Shown here: piece after piece, positions 1 through 5,908 of the stretch
Position numbering within the stretch: the first letter of the stretch is position 1
Layout: the number at the start of each line of letters is the position of its first letter
Assembly (NCBI GenBank): GCA_027592155.1
Contig: JAQCKY010000174.1
Location: forward strand, 1-5,908
Origin: Pseudomonadota bacterium
GTDB taxonomy: Bacteria; Pseudomonadota; Alphaproteobacteria; Rhodospirillales; UBA2165
Direction of reading: 5' to 3'
Length of the DNA: 5,908 nucleotides
Program-made: the position numbers and the translations under genes
Notes under the pieces: model-generated
Databases searched by the model: none
What the model was told of the DNA's origin: nothing
Seen by the model: only the letters and a program-made list of their open reading frames with translations

Positions 1-1020
1 GCCATGGCGACCAATCAACCCGACGCGTTTGGCTTGTCGTCTCAAGACGTGCTGCTTCCCGTCGTGCCGATGTTTCACGTGAATGCCTGGGGCTCTCCTT
101 ACGCCGCGGCAATGTCGGGGACTAAATTGGTCATGCCTGGCGCCGGCATGGACGGTCAATCGATTTTTGAACTTTTAGACGCCGAGAAAGTAACGATCAC
201 GGCGGGAGTCCCCACGGTATGGTTTTTGTTACTGGAATATATGCGGAAGGAAGGCAAAAAGCTCGATCACCTGCAGCGGCTGATCGTTGGCGGTTCGGCT
301 GTGCCCAAGTCGATGATTCAGGCTTTCGAGGAAGACTACGGCGTCGAGTCCCGGCATGCCTGGGGGATGACCGAAATGAGCCCCATCGGATCGGTGGGTC
401 GGCTCAAGGGAACCCAGATGAACCTCGATCGCGACGCGTTCTATTTCTTCAAGCGGAAGCAGGGGCGGAACGTCTATGGCGTCGAGATGAAGATCGTCGG
501 CGATGATGGCGAGGCGCTGCCAAAGGACGGTAAGGCTTTTGGCGAACTGTGCGTGCGGGGCCCTTGGGTTGCCAGCGCTTATTTCAACGATGCGGAAGCA
601 ACCAAAATGCTGATTGACGATCACGGCTGGTTACGGACAGGCGATGTCGCGACCATCGATTCCGACGGCTATCTCGATTTGGTTGACCGCTCCAAGGACG
701 TTATCAAGTCCGGCGGCGAGTGGGTAAGTTCGATTGAAATCGAGAACGCGGCGGTTGCTCATGCCGATGTTGCCGAGGCCGCCGTCATCGCCCAGCCCCA
801 TGCGAAATGGGGGGAACGGCCGCTGTTACTCGTGGTCCCCACCGAGGGATCGAATCCCGATCCGGCCGATATCTTGGCGTTTCTCAAAACAGACCTTGAC
901 CGTTTGTCTTGGCCCGACGACTGTCTGATTATCGATGAAATTCCCCATACGGCGACCGGAAAAATTTCCAAGGCGGCGCTACGGGAACGCTTCAAGGATC
1001 ACAGATTGCCCACCGAATGA
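1..1020 (+). CDS. AMP-forming acyl-CoA ligase, 3' part (5' end outside window)
   Basis: C-terminal two-thirds of an ANL-superfamily fatty-acyl-CoA ligase, which activates a carboxylic acid with ATP and CoA through an acyl-AMP intermediate. Numbering from the ATG at 4, visible motifs are VPMFHVNAWG (21-30), GVPTVW (68-73), the A5 adenine/acyl motif AWGMTEMSP (119-127), GWLRTGD (208-214), the hinge-region segment DLVDRSKDVIKSGGEW (225-240), and the A10 motif HTATGKISK with the presumed catalytic lysine K320. The ATG at 4 is not the real start: the frame is open to the window edge, and family members carry about 200 more residues with the P-loop (TSGTTG-type) motif before this point. The stop overlaps the next gene's start (ATGA, 1017-1020), so the two are probably co-transcribed and translationally coupled. 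Sequence style resembles medium/long-chain ligases and the DmdB (3-methylthiopropionate-CoA ligase) branch; exact substrate cannot be told. Identity of the superfamily is secure. Confidence 0.95.
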   Translation, partial: AMATNQPDAFGLSSQDVLLPVVPMFHVNAWGSPYAAAMSGTKLVMPGAGMDGQSIFELLDAEKVTITAGVPTVWFLLLEYMRKEGKKLDHLQRLIVGGSAVPKSMIQAFEEDYGVESRHAWGMTEMSPIGSVGRLKGTQMNLDRDAFYFFKRKQGRNVYGVEMKIVGDDGEALPKDGKAFGELCVRGPWVASAYFNDAEATKMLIDDHGWLRTGDVATIDSDGYLDLVDRSKDVIKSGGEWVSSIEIENAAVAHADVAEAAVIAQPHAKWGERPLLLVVPTEGSNPDPADILAFLKTDLDRLSWPDDCLIIDEIPHTATGKISKAALRERFKDHRLPTE

Positions 1021-2057
1021 TCGAAGGTCTTACACCGGTCCTACCGCAGCATACGTTTGATGAAGCAGCGCTTTTTGAGTATTTACGACACGAACTGGGC
1101 ATTGATTTCGACCGGGCCACGGTCCGGCAGTTTGCCGGCGGGCAATCCAATCCGACCTACTATATCGAATCCCCCGATGGCGGTTTTGTGGTCCGGCGAA
1201 AGCCGCCGGGTGAACTGTTGCCGTCCGCCCATGCGGTTGATCGTGAATATCGGGTCATGAAAGCCTTGTGGGACACCGACGTGCCGGTTCCCGAAGTCTT
1301 ACTGCTCTGCGAAGACGAGGCCGTGATCGGCACCATTTTCTTCGTGATGCGTCATGTCGAGGGTCGCGTGATCACCGATACGCTGCTGCCCGGTTTTACG
1401 ACGACGACGCGACGATCCGTCTATAATTCCCTCGTCGGCACCTTGGCGGCGTTACACAACGTCGATCCCGCGGCGTTCGGTTTGGGCGATTACGGTCGCT
1501 CCAGCGACTATTTCGCGCGCCAAATCAGGCGCTGGTCCGGTCAGTATTCCGAGGCCGATCTGCCGGCAATTCAGGCGATGGAGCGGTTAATCGAATGGCT
1601 GCCGGAAAACATTCCCGACGGGGACGATACCGCGATTGTCCATGGCGATTTTCGCCTCGGTAATATGATCCTGCATCCGACAGCCCCCCGGGTCGAGGCT
1701 GTCCTGGATTGGGAGCTTTCGACACTTGGTCACCCGCTTGCCGATCTCGGTTACCTCTGCATGGGATACCATACCTCGACCGAGCTCTATGGCTTCGGTG
1801 ACGTCGACCCACCGGTATTTGGTATCCCCTCGGAGAAGTCCCTCATCGCCGAATATTGCCGTCTGACCGGCCGAGACGGTATTCCCGATTGGCCATTTTA
1901 TCTCGCATTTGCACTCTTCAGGATGGCATCGATCCTTCATGGCATCGCCGGGCGGGTCAAAGCCGGAACCGCGAGCGCGCCCAATGCCGCCGAACGCGGT
2001 GCGCTGGCGGGGAAGATGGCCGATTATGCCTGGGCCGTGGTGGAGGAGGCAGGCTAA
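1017..2057 (+). CDS. APH-fold phosphotransferase, ACAD10/11 kinase-domain type
   Basis: A 346-residue aminoglycoside-phosphotransferase-fold kinase of the group found beside, or fused to, acyl-CoA dehydrogenases (ACAD10/ACAD11 kinase domain, bacterial LvaA). Visible landmarks: an N-terminal GGQSNPTYYI nucleotide-loop-like segment (41-50), VVRRKPPGELLPSAH (58-72) with the probable ATP-contacting K62, E77 as candidate partner, the catalytic-loop motif HGDFRLGN (209-216) with D211 and N216, and the metal-binding DWE at 231-233 followed by STLGHPLADLGY. Length fits the family. The start is the ATG inside ATGA; AAGGAT (994-999) lies too far upstream to serve it, so reinitiation after the ligase gene is likely. 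In characterised relatives this kinase phosphorylates the hydroxyl of a 4-hydroxyacyl-CoA rather than an antibiotic. That function is inferred here from context; the fold and active-site residues are seen directly. It ends 12 bases before a convergent gene. Confidence 0.93.
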   Translation: MIEGLTPVLPQHTFDEAALFEYLRHELGIDFDRATVRQFAGGQSNPTYYIESPDGGFVVRRKPPGELLPSAHAVDREYRVMKALWDTDVPVPEVLLLCEDEAVIGTIFFVMRHVEGRVITDTLLPGFTTTTRRSVYNSLVGTLAALHNVDPAAFGLGDYGRSSDYFARQIRRWSGQYSEADLPAIQAMERLIEWLPENIPDGDDTAIVHGDFRLGNMILHPTAPRVEAVLDWELSTLGHPLADLGYLCMGYHTSTELYGFGDVDPPVFGIPSEKSLIAEYCRLTGRDGIPDWPFYLAFALFRMASILHGIAGRVKAGTASAPNAAERGALAGKMADYAWAVVEEAG

Positions 2058-2069
2058 TTTACCAATGAC

Positions 2070-2555
2070 TTAGTCGGATCTTGGAACATCGACCTCGATG
2101 TCGAAGTGAAGGACGTCTTCCCGGATCCCCAGTTTTGAGTAGAGTTGGATGGCCGGGTCGTCACCCAAATCCGCCTGTACAAAAATGACATATGCGCCAA
2201 GTGTGCGTGCGATGGGCCGTAATGCGCCAATCAAGTGGGTGGCAATGCCGTTGCGGCGATGCGGCAAGGCGACGGCCAAGTCATAGATATAAATCTCGCT
2301 GCGTTCCTGTTCGAATTTTTCAAGCACATAAGCGACCAAGCCGCCGAAGATCTCGCTTTTTCGTTCCGCGACAAGGACGATAAAGCTCTCCTTGCCCAAA
2401 AGCCGTTCTAGGTAATCGCTATTCGGTATTGCACTGCGGTAGGTCTCCGGCTCCTCAAAGGCCTCGCCAAAGAGTTCTATCAGCGCCCTCATCTTCGTCA
2501 GGTCCGCTGAACTAAGTCGGCGTATCTCGAAAGCGGGCGAAATTGTCATCGTCAT
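2070..2555 (-). CDS. AAC(3)-I-like GNAT N-acetyltransferase
   Basis: A 161-residue GNAT-fold acetyl-CoA-dependent acetyltransferase, strongly resembling the AAC(3)-I group of aminoglycoside 3-N-acetyltransferases. Signature stretches are LFGEAFEEPETY (28-39), SDYLERLL (46-53), KFEQERSEIYIYDLAVA (80-96), the acetyl-CoA-binding motif A HRRNGIA (99-105), and the C-terminal FVQADLGDDPAIQLYSKLG (125-143) followed by REDVLHFDI. I chose the ATG at 2553-2555 (another lies at 2547-2549): from there the length fits the family, and the reading frame further upstream runs inside the dehydrogenase gene and encodes low-complexity Pro/Ala/Arg sequence. No strong Shine-Dalgarno is visible. It sits 34 bases downstream of the dehydrogenase stop on the same strand, so it is probably expressed with it. 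Whether it acts on aminoglycosides is unknown; chromosomal members of this group in environmental bacteria may use other amines. Family assignment is confident, substrate is not. Confidence 0.88.
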   Translation of the reverse strand: MTMTISPAFEIRRLSSADLTKMRALIELFGEAFEEPETYRSAIPNSDYLERLLGKESFIVLVAERKSEIFGGLVAYVLEKFEQERSEIYIYDLAVALPHRRNGIATHLIGALRPIARTLGAYVIFVQADLGDDPAIQLYSKLGIREDVLHFDIEVDVPRSD

Positions 2556-3599
2556 CCGTGCTGTTAAGTGTGGCGCCGGAGAGCGGGTGTTAGTTAAAGC
2601 GCCGGAGCTCCCGTTTGGCGATGCTCTCCAGATGAACCTCGTCGGGGCCGTCGGCGAAGCGCAGCGAGCGGGCACGGGCGTAGGCGCGGGCGAGGCCGAA
2701 GTCTTCGGTGACACCCGCCGCGCCATGTAACTGAATCGCACGATCGATCACCCGGCAGGCCATTTGGATGACCGCCACCTTGATTTCCGAAATCTGGGTG
2801 CGGGATTCCTTGACGCCGATGGTGTCCATCAGATGGGCGGTGTGAAGAGTCAGCAGCCGGGCCTGATCGATGTCGATGCGGGAGCGGGCGACTTCTTGGC
2901 GAAGCCCGCCCTGTTCCGATAAGGGTTTGCCGAAGGCGACGCGGGCATTGGCGCGTTTGCACATCTTTTCATAGGCGCGCTCGGCTTGCCCAATCAGGCG
3001 CATACAGTGATGGATGCGGCCCGGGCCGAGCCGGGCCTGCGCGATCTCGAAACCGCGGCCTTCGCCGAGGACCATATTGGATTTCGGAACCCGGACATTT
3101 GTATAGGAAACCTCGCCATGTCCGTGGGGTGTATCGTGCCAGCCGAAGACCGGCAGCATGCGTTCGATTTTGACGCCCTCCGATGGCACCGGCACCAGGA
3201 TCATCGAGTGGCGCTGATGGCGCGCCTCGGCGTTGGGGTTGGAAAGGCCCATGACGATTGACAGTTTGAACGCCGGGCTGCCGGCCCCGGTGGTGAACCA
3301 TTTGCGGCCATTGATCACGTATTTATCGCCATCGGGTGTGATTGTCAGCGCCATATTGGTGGCGTCCGATGAGGCGACGTCGGGTTCCGTCATGGAAATT
3401 CCCGAGCGAATTTCACCGGCGAGCAGGGGTTCGAGCCAGGTCTTCTTCTGCTCGTCGGTTCCGAACTGTGCCAGCACCTCCATATTGCCGGTGTCCGGCG
3501 CGGAACAGTTGAAACATTCCGGCGCCATCTCTGAGCGGCCCATGATCTCGCAGAGCAAGCCGTATTCCCGGTTGGTGAGACCGGCGCCGAGTTCCGCGT

Positions 3600-3605
3600 C
3601 AGGAA
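3600..3605 (-). other. frameshift site in the dehydrogenase gene
   Basis: On the coding (minus) strand the sequence reads AACCTGTTCCTGACGCGG. The upstream frame gives NLFL then nonsense (TRNSAP); the frame one step over gives PDAELGAGL. Restoring the family motif NLFLPDAEL needs 4 extra bases, which would recreate a tandem CCTGCCTG where one CCTG (3600-3603) remains. A single inserted C would also restore the frame but lose one leucine. Confidence 0.8.
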
Positions 3606-3797
3606 CAGGTTCCACAGCCCCTCGGCCTTCGCGCGCATCTTCAGTTCTTCAATAACCGGGATCCGCGCAAAGCCCAGTTCGCGCACCTGTTCTTCGTAGA
3701 GCGCCTCATTGGGATAGATGTGGGAGTCCATAAACGCGGACAGCTTGTCGCGCAACCCGGCAACCCGCGGCGAGGCATCCATCAATCCAATAACGTC

Positions 3798-3947
3798 CAT
3801 ATGGCCCCCCGGCTCATCCCGCAATTGTTTAGCGAATTGTCGAATTTTGGTTGCGTCGCGTTGAGGAACACTGACGGTGACGTCAACAATACCTTGTTGA
3901 CGAAGTCTGTCGCGCCGCGCCCTTTGGCGCTCGGCATTGGTACTCAT
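3798..3947 (-). other. basic N-terminal extension in frame with the dehydrogenase
   Basis: The dehydrogenase frame begins with about 49 residues that do not belong to the acyl-CoA dehydrogenase fold: MSTNAERQRARRDRLRQQG, then a predicted strand VDVTVSVPQ, then a helix-like RDATKIRQFAKQLRDE and GG. The basic arm plus strand plus helix resembles small bacterial proteins of ribbon-helix-helix or replication-regulator style, though only one helix is clear. The ATG at 3945-3947 has a reasonable ribosome-binding site, GAGCAGG (3954-3960), 6 bases upstream. Internal ATGs at 3798-3800 (preceded by a run of six G) and 3780-3782 would give a normal-length dehydrogenase. So this may be a true fusion, a degraded small gene whose stop was lost, or a separate translation start. 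I do not assign a function. Confidence 0.5.
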
Positions 3948-3963
3948 GGGCGACCTGCTCGAA

Positions 3964-4005
3964 GAGCTGTTTCATGTATTAATTAAACGTTACATGTAAC
4001 AGCTC
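3964..4005. promoter_or_regulatory. 15-base inverted repeat upstream of the dehydrogenase, candidate operator
   Basis: Arms GAGCTGTTTCATGTA (3964-3978) and TACATGTAACAGCTC (3991-4005) pair at 14 of 15 positions around a 12-base AT-rich spacer containing TTAATTAA (3979-3986). The right arm also contains part of a perfect 12-base palindrome, GTTACATGTAAC (3989-4000). The dyad ends 16 bases before the ATG at 3945-3947. On the minus strand a -10-like TTTAAT (3982-3987) lies in the spacer, but no well-placed -35 is seen. No T-tract follows either arm, so an intrinsic terminator is less likely than a repressor site or an RNA stem-loop near the ribosome-binding site. The binding protein is not known. 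Confidence 0.55.
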
Positions 4006-4038
4006 AAAAAGCAATGTTAATCATGGGTGAGGGTGCCC

Positions 4039-5643
4039 CTAACTCGATATATTTTTTACCAAGGACGGCGCCGCAAAGGCACCGGAGCCGCGTTGCGGCC
4101 ATTTGGCGAGGGCAAAACCCTGTTGATGGCAGGCGCGGGTGATGACGATGGCCTTCCAGAGCGCGCCGCCGGCGAGTGTCGAGGCACCGGCGAGACCGAT
4201 GACCCAGGCGGGGCTGGCCGGCCACATCATGAAGACCCCGAATAGGACCAGCGGGGCGAGATGTCCGATGGCGTGGATTGCCGGGGAGGCCTGTGCCAGA
4301 TCCTTGCGGGATAGCGGCGGTATGCCTCGAGCTTTTGCGCCGGTAACGTAGTTGCGCCAGACCGCTGCATTGAGGACTGCCAGGACGATACCGAAGACGG
4401 CCAGTGCCGAGCCGTTGGGTAACGCGGCGGGGATGAAGGCCACGGCGAGCGCGGCCAGACCGACACCCTCGAACAGGCCGGAAAGCATCAACATGCTGGG
4501 CATCATATTGACGCGCCACGTCGGAATGCCTTTGGCGGCATGAAGGATACGAACCTGGCAATAGAGGAACAGCAGGGCAGCCAGAGCCGTTAGCGCGTGG
4601 AGCACGGGATGGGGCGCGAATAGGTCGATGAGGCCTAAGAGGTACATCAAACTGACGGCATAGACTTCCCGCGACATCCAGGAGCTGTTGGGGCGCAGGA
4701 TCACGTAGGCCGCGCGCAGTTTGCGGCCGATCTTGAGCCAGACAAAGAACAGCCCGACTGCGATCACCCCGGCCGCCAACACGTTGAGTTGCTGCATATG
4801 CTGGACTGACAGCCCGGCGACGAGGTGGAGCAGGTAGGCGACGATCACCAATCCCGCCCCGAAGCCGCCCATGATGAAGTTCATCGCCGCCCGCATGTCC
4901 CAGAAGGTCTGGCGTTGGCCGACAAGCGGGTTCGACGGATCGGCGAGCATTTCGTCTTCGTTATCGGCGACGCCCGCACTGCGACCCGGCACTTTCGGTG
5001 TTTCATAGAGATATTTGATCTGTGGGTCGGTGCCGAGTTCCTCATGCATCTGGAAGCTCGCGTTCTCCCGGATCAAGGTCGAGATGTTACTGTCGGGATT
5101 GCTGAAATCCCCGAAATGAATGGCCTGGGCGATACAGGATGCAGAGCAGGCGGGGGTGACGTCCAGATCGACGCCCGGGGTCAGGCCGTGTTCCTTGGCG
5201 TCGTCGATTTTTTCGACGCAAAAGGTGCATTTCTGGGCGACACCCAGCCGGTCGTCGTGGGCGACGGCCTTTTCCTGGATGGTTTCTTGGCCTGCGTAAT
5301 AGAATTCTTTGTGATGAACGATGGTGCGCGCCTGATAAGGGCAGGCGACGGCACAGGAGGCGCAGCCGATACAGAGGTCGTAATCCATCGTCACCAGGCC
5401 GTCGTCCCGCTGTTTGGTCGCGCCCGACGGGCAGACCGGTACGCAAGGCGGCTCGGCGCAATGCTGACATCCGGTGACGAGAAAGACGCGCTCGACATTG
5501 GGGAATTCACCGGTTTCGACGTCGAGCACCCGGCGCCATTGCACGCCGGGGACGGTATCATTGGTGTGTTTGCAGGCAACCGTGCAGGTCTGACAACCGA
5601 CGCAGCGGTTGAGATCGATCACCATGCCAAAACGTTCGGTCAT
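4039..5643 (-). CDS. fused DmsB-type 4Fe-4S subunit and DmsC-type membrane anchor
   Basis: A 534-residue electron-transfer subunit of a DMSO-reductase-family (complex iron-sulfur molybdoenzyme) system. Residues 1-180 are a DmsB-like ferredoxin domain with 16 cysteines in four groups: C14/17/20/24 (CVGCQTCTVAC), C59/62/67/71, C91/94/97/101 (CIGCASCAVAC) and C139/142/166/170, enough for four [4Fe-4S] clusters. After a hydrophilic linker (about 181-250), residues 254-500 hold about eight hydrophobic segments, near 254-275, 286-304, 327-343, 345-362, 382-403, 412-428, 456-474 and 478-500, with the anchor motif SSWMSREVYAV (320-330), as in DmsC, which binds quinone. In DMSO reductase itself these are two proteins. 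It should carry electrons between a molybdopterin catalytic subunit and the membrane quinone pool; direction and substrate are not visible. No twin-arginine signal is present in this subunit. The start at 5641-5643 matches the family N-terminus (RFGMVIDLNRCVGCQTC) and has GGTGGA 8 bases upstream. Confidence 0.93.
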   Translation of the reverse strand: MTERFGMVIDLNRCVGCQTCTVACKHTNDTVPGVQWRRVLDVETGEFPNVERVFLVTGCQHCAEPPCVPVCPSGATKQRDDGLVTMDYDLCIGCASCAVACPYQARTIVHHKEFYYAGQETIQEKAVAHDDRLGVAQKCTFCVEKIDDAKEHGLTPGVDLDVTPACSASCIAQAIHFGDFSNPDSNISTLIRENASFQMHEELGTDPQIKYLYETPKVPGRSAGVADNEDEMLADPSNPLVGQRQTFWDMRAAMNFIMGGFGAGLVIVAYLLHLVAGLSVQHMQQLNVLAAGVIAVGLFFVWLKIGRKLRAAYVILRPNSSWMSREVYAVSLMYLLGLIDLFAPHPVLHALTALAALLFLYCQVRILHAAKGIPTWRVNMMPSMLMLSGLFEGVGLAALAVAFIPAALPNGSALAVFGIVLAVLNAAVWRNYVTGAKARGIPPLSRKDLAQASPAIHAIGHLAPLVLFGVFMMWPASPAWVIGLAGASTLAGGALWKAIVITRACHQQGFALAKWPQRGSGAFAAPSLVKNISS

Positions 5644-5651
5644 ATTGGAAG

Positions 5652-5657
5652 TCCACC
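5652..5657 (-). promoter_or_regulatory. ribosome-binding site of the FeS/anchor fusion gene
   Basis: GGTGGA on the minus strand, 8 bases before the ATG at 5641-5643, supports this start over the in-frame ATG at codon 7. Its upstream two bases coincide with the outer arm of the palindromic repeat, so the repeat edge forms part of the translation-initiation region. Confidence 0.5.
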
Positions 5658-5752
5658 CCCACCCTGGCCCTCCCCCCTCGAGGGGGAGGGAATGCCGTGG
5701 CGGCTATGATGATTCCTTCCTCCCCCCCGGAGGGGGAGGATCGAGGTGGGGG
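5656..5752. repeat. compound GC-rich palindromic intergenic repeat
   Basis: Between the fusion gene and the upstream gene lie two C/G-tract hairpins enclosed by an outer inverted repeat. Hairpin 1 spans 5668-5690 (CCCTCCCCCC, centre TCGA, GGGGAGGG) with one bulged C. Hairpin 2 has a 9-base stem, 5718-5726 with 5732-5740, and a CCGGA loop. The outer arms CCCCCACC (5656-5663) and GGTGGGGG (5745-5752) pair perfectly over 8 bases. GGAAT (5689-5693) and ATTCC (5712-5716) also pair, allowing an alternative fold in which the inner strands of the two hairpins meet. Elements of this composition are a known dispersed, REP/MITE-like repeat class in alphaproteobacterial intergenic regions; copy number in this genome cannot be seen from one window. 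In a minus-strand transcript it would be a strong structure between two genes. Confidence 0.75.
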
Positions 5753-5764
5753 GGAGATTTTCCA

Positions 5765-5908
5765 TCATCCCCCCTTGCGCTTGGGGCCGGTGCCCTTGGT
5801 GACTTTGACCCGCGTGATGTCTGAGCCGCTGCCGGTGGAGTCGGTCAGCGACAGGGATATCGTGGTCAGGCTGTTGAGGCTGGGCAGATTGAGGTCCTTG
5901 GCGAAGGG
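5765..5908 (-). CDS. C-terminal 47 residues of an upstream gene, possibly the molybdoenzyme catalytic subunit
   Basis: An open frame enters from the right window edge and stops at TGA (5765-5767). The visible peptide begins PFAKDLNLPSLNSLTTISLS, continues through TDSTGSGSDITRVKVTKGTG and ends PKRKGG. Nearly all codons end in C or G, as in the neighbouring genes, which supports real coding on this strand; there is no start because the 5' end is outside the window. Same strand as the FeS/anchor fusion and 121 bases upstream, where dms-type operons usually place the molybdopterin catalytic subunit. That identity rests on position only: the tail has no motif I can recognise, and it is Ser/Thr-rich with a basic end. 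Confidence 0.6.
   Translation of the reverse strand, partial: PFAKDLNLPSLNSLTTISLSLTDSTGSGSDITRVKVTKGTGPKRKGG

Larger units (their letters stand above)
2590..3947 (-). pseudogene. acyl-CoA dehydrogenase, ACAD10/11-like, broken by a frameshift
   Basis: FAD-dependent acyl-CoA dehydrogenase split between two frames. The 5' frame (from 3947; it runs on to a stop at 3390) gives the N-terminal domain, including LRDKLSAFMDSHIYPNEALY and EGLWNLFL. The 3' frame (open from 3615, GTG, to the stop at 2590) resumes exactly with PDAELGAGLTNREYG and continues to the end. Numbering from that GTG: NCSAPDTGNMEVL (36-48), MTEPDVASSDATN (75-87), INGRKWFTTGAG (101-112), PHGHGEV (163-169), RLGPGRIHHCMRLIG (195-209), RVAFGKPLSEQG (225-236), QLHGAAGVTEDF (295-306), FADGPDEVH (320-328). 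D322 in ADGPDEV aligns with the catalytic-base position that is Glu in medium-chain enzymes. The repaired protein would be about 453 residues from the ATG at 3945-3947, or 398-404 from internal ATGs at 3782 or 3800, the usual family length. Apart from the shift the protein looks intact, so a recent mutation or a sequencing/assembly error are both possible. Confidence 0.88.

Noticed and set aside
4..6. ATG at position 4 as a real start of the CoA ligase
   Set aside because: The frame is open to the window edge and the family requires about 200 upstream residues including the ATP-binding loop.
2556..2741. N-terminal 62-codon extension of the acetyltransferase frame
   Set aside because: It overlaps the conserved 3' end of the dehydrogenase gene in another frame and encodes low-complexity sequence unlike any GNAT; the ATG at 2553-2555 fits the family length.
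3390..3599. Tail of the 5' dehydrogenase frame beyond the shift
   Set aside because: The peptide after NLFL loses all similarity to the family while the other frame carries the conserved sequence, so this stretch is out-of-frame translation.
3233..3655. 140-codon plus-strand frame opposite the dehydrogenase
   Set aside because: Antisense shadow of strongly conserved dehydrogenase motifs with no recognisable protein features.
3964..4005. Intrinsic terminator reading of the dyad
   Set aside because: No T-tract follows the stem on either strand; on the minus strand the T-run precedes it.
4825..5709. 294-codon open frame on the plus strand opposite the ferredoxin domain
   Set aside because: It is exactly antisense to the cysteine-rich domain, whose motifs are unmistakable. 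GC-rich codon bias leaves the complementary strand open, and the peptide shows no recognisable family.
5609..5824. 71-codon plus-strand frame reading through the palindromic repeat
   Set aside because: The Pro/Gly/Arg-rich peptide (PHPGPPPSRGRE-like) is a typical spurious translation of this repeat type and overlaps the starts and ends of real minus-strand genes.

Overview
The window looks like chromosomal DNA of a GC-rich Gram-negative bacterium, most likely an alphaproteobacterium. This is inferred from the acyl-CoA enzyme families, the C/G-ending codons, and a GC-rich palindromic intergenic repeat (5656-5752) of a kind common in that class. No rRNA, tRNA, CRISPR array or insertion sequence is visible. 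Genes fill nearly all of it, and no gap reaches 300 bases.

Plus strand, 1-2057: the 3' two-thirds of an AMP-forming acyl-CoA ligase (start lies outside the window) overlaps by 4 bases (ATGA) an APH-fold phosphotransferase of the kind fused to acyl-CoA dehydrogenase in ACAD10/ACAD11. Minus strand, 2070-3947: a convergent pair only 12 bases away, made of an ACAD10/11-type acyl-CoA dehydrogenase broken by a frameshift near 3600-3605, followed 34 bases downstream by an AAC(3)-I-like GNAT acetyltransferase. The dehydrogenase frame carries an unusual basic N-terminal extension of about 49 residues. It is preceded by a strong 15-base dyad (14/15 pairs) that looks like an operator.

Minus strand, 4039-5908: a 534-residue fusion of a DmsB-type four-cluster ferredoxin subunit with a DmsC-type membrane anchor, and upstream of it the last 47 codons of another gene, by position perhaps the molybdenum catalytic subunit. 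The compound palindromic repeat lies between these two and touches the ribosome-binding site of the fusion gene.

CoA ligase, small-molecule kinase and ACAD10/11-type dehydrogenase together recall the levulinate (lva) pathway of Pseudomonas putida and mammalian ACAD10/11. There a 4-hydroxyacyl-CoA is phosphorylated and then processed by the dehydrogenase. A 4-hydroxy-acid or fatty-acid catabolic cluster is therefore the most interesting reading, but the substrate is an inference. The oxidoreductase module may be functionally separate.
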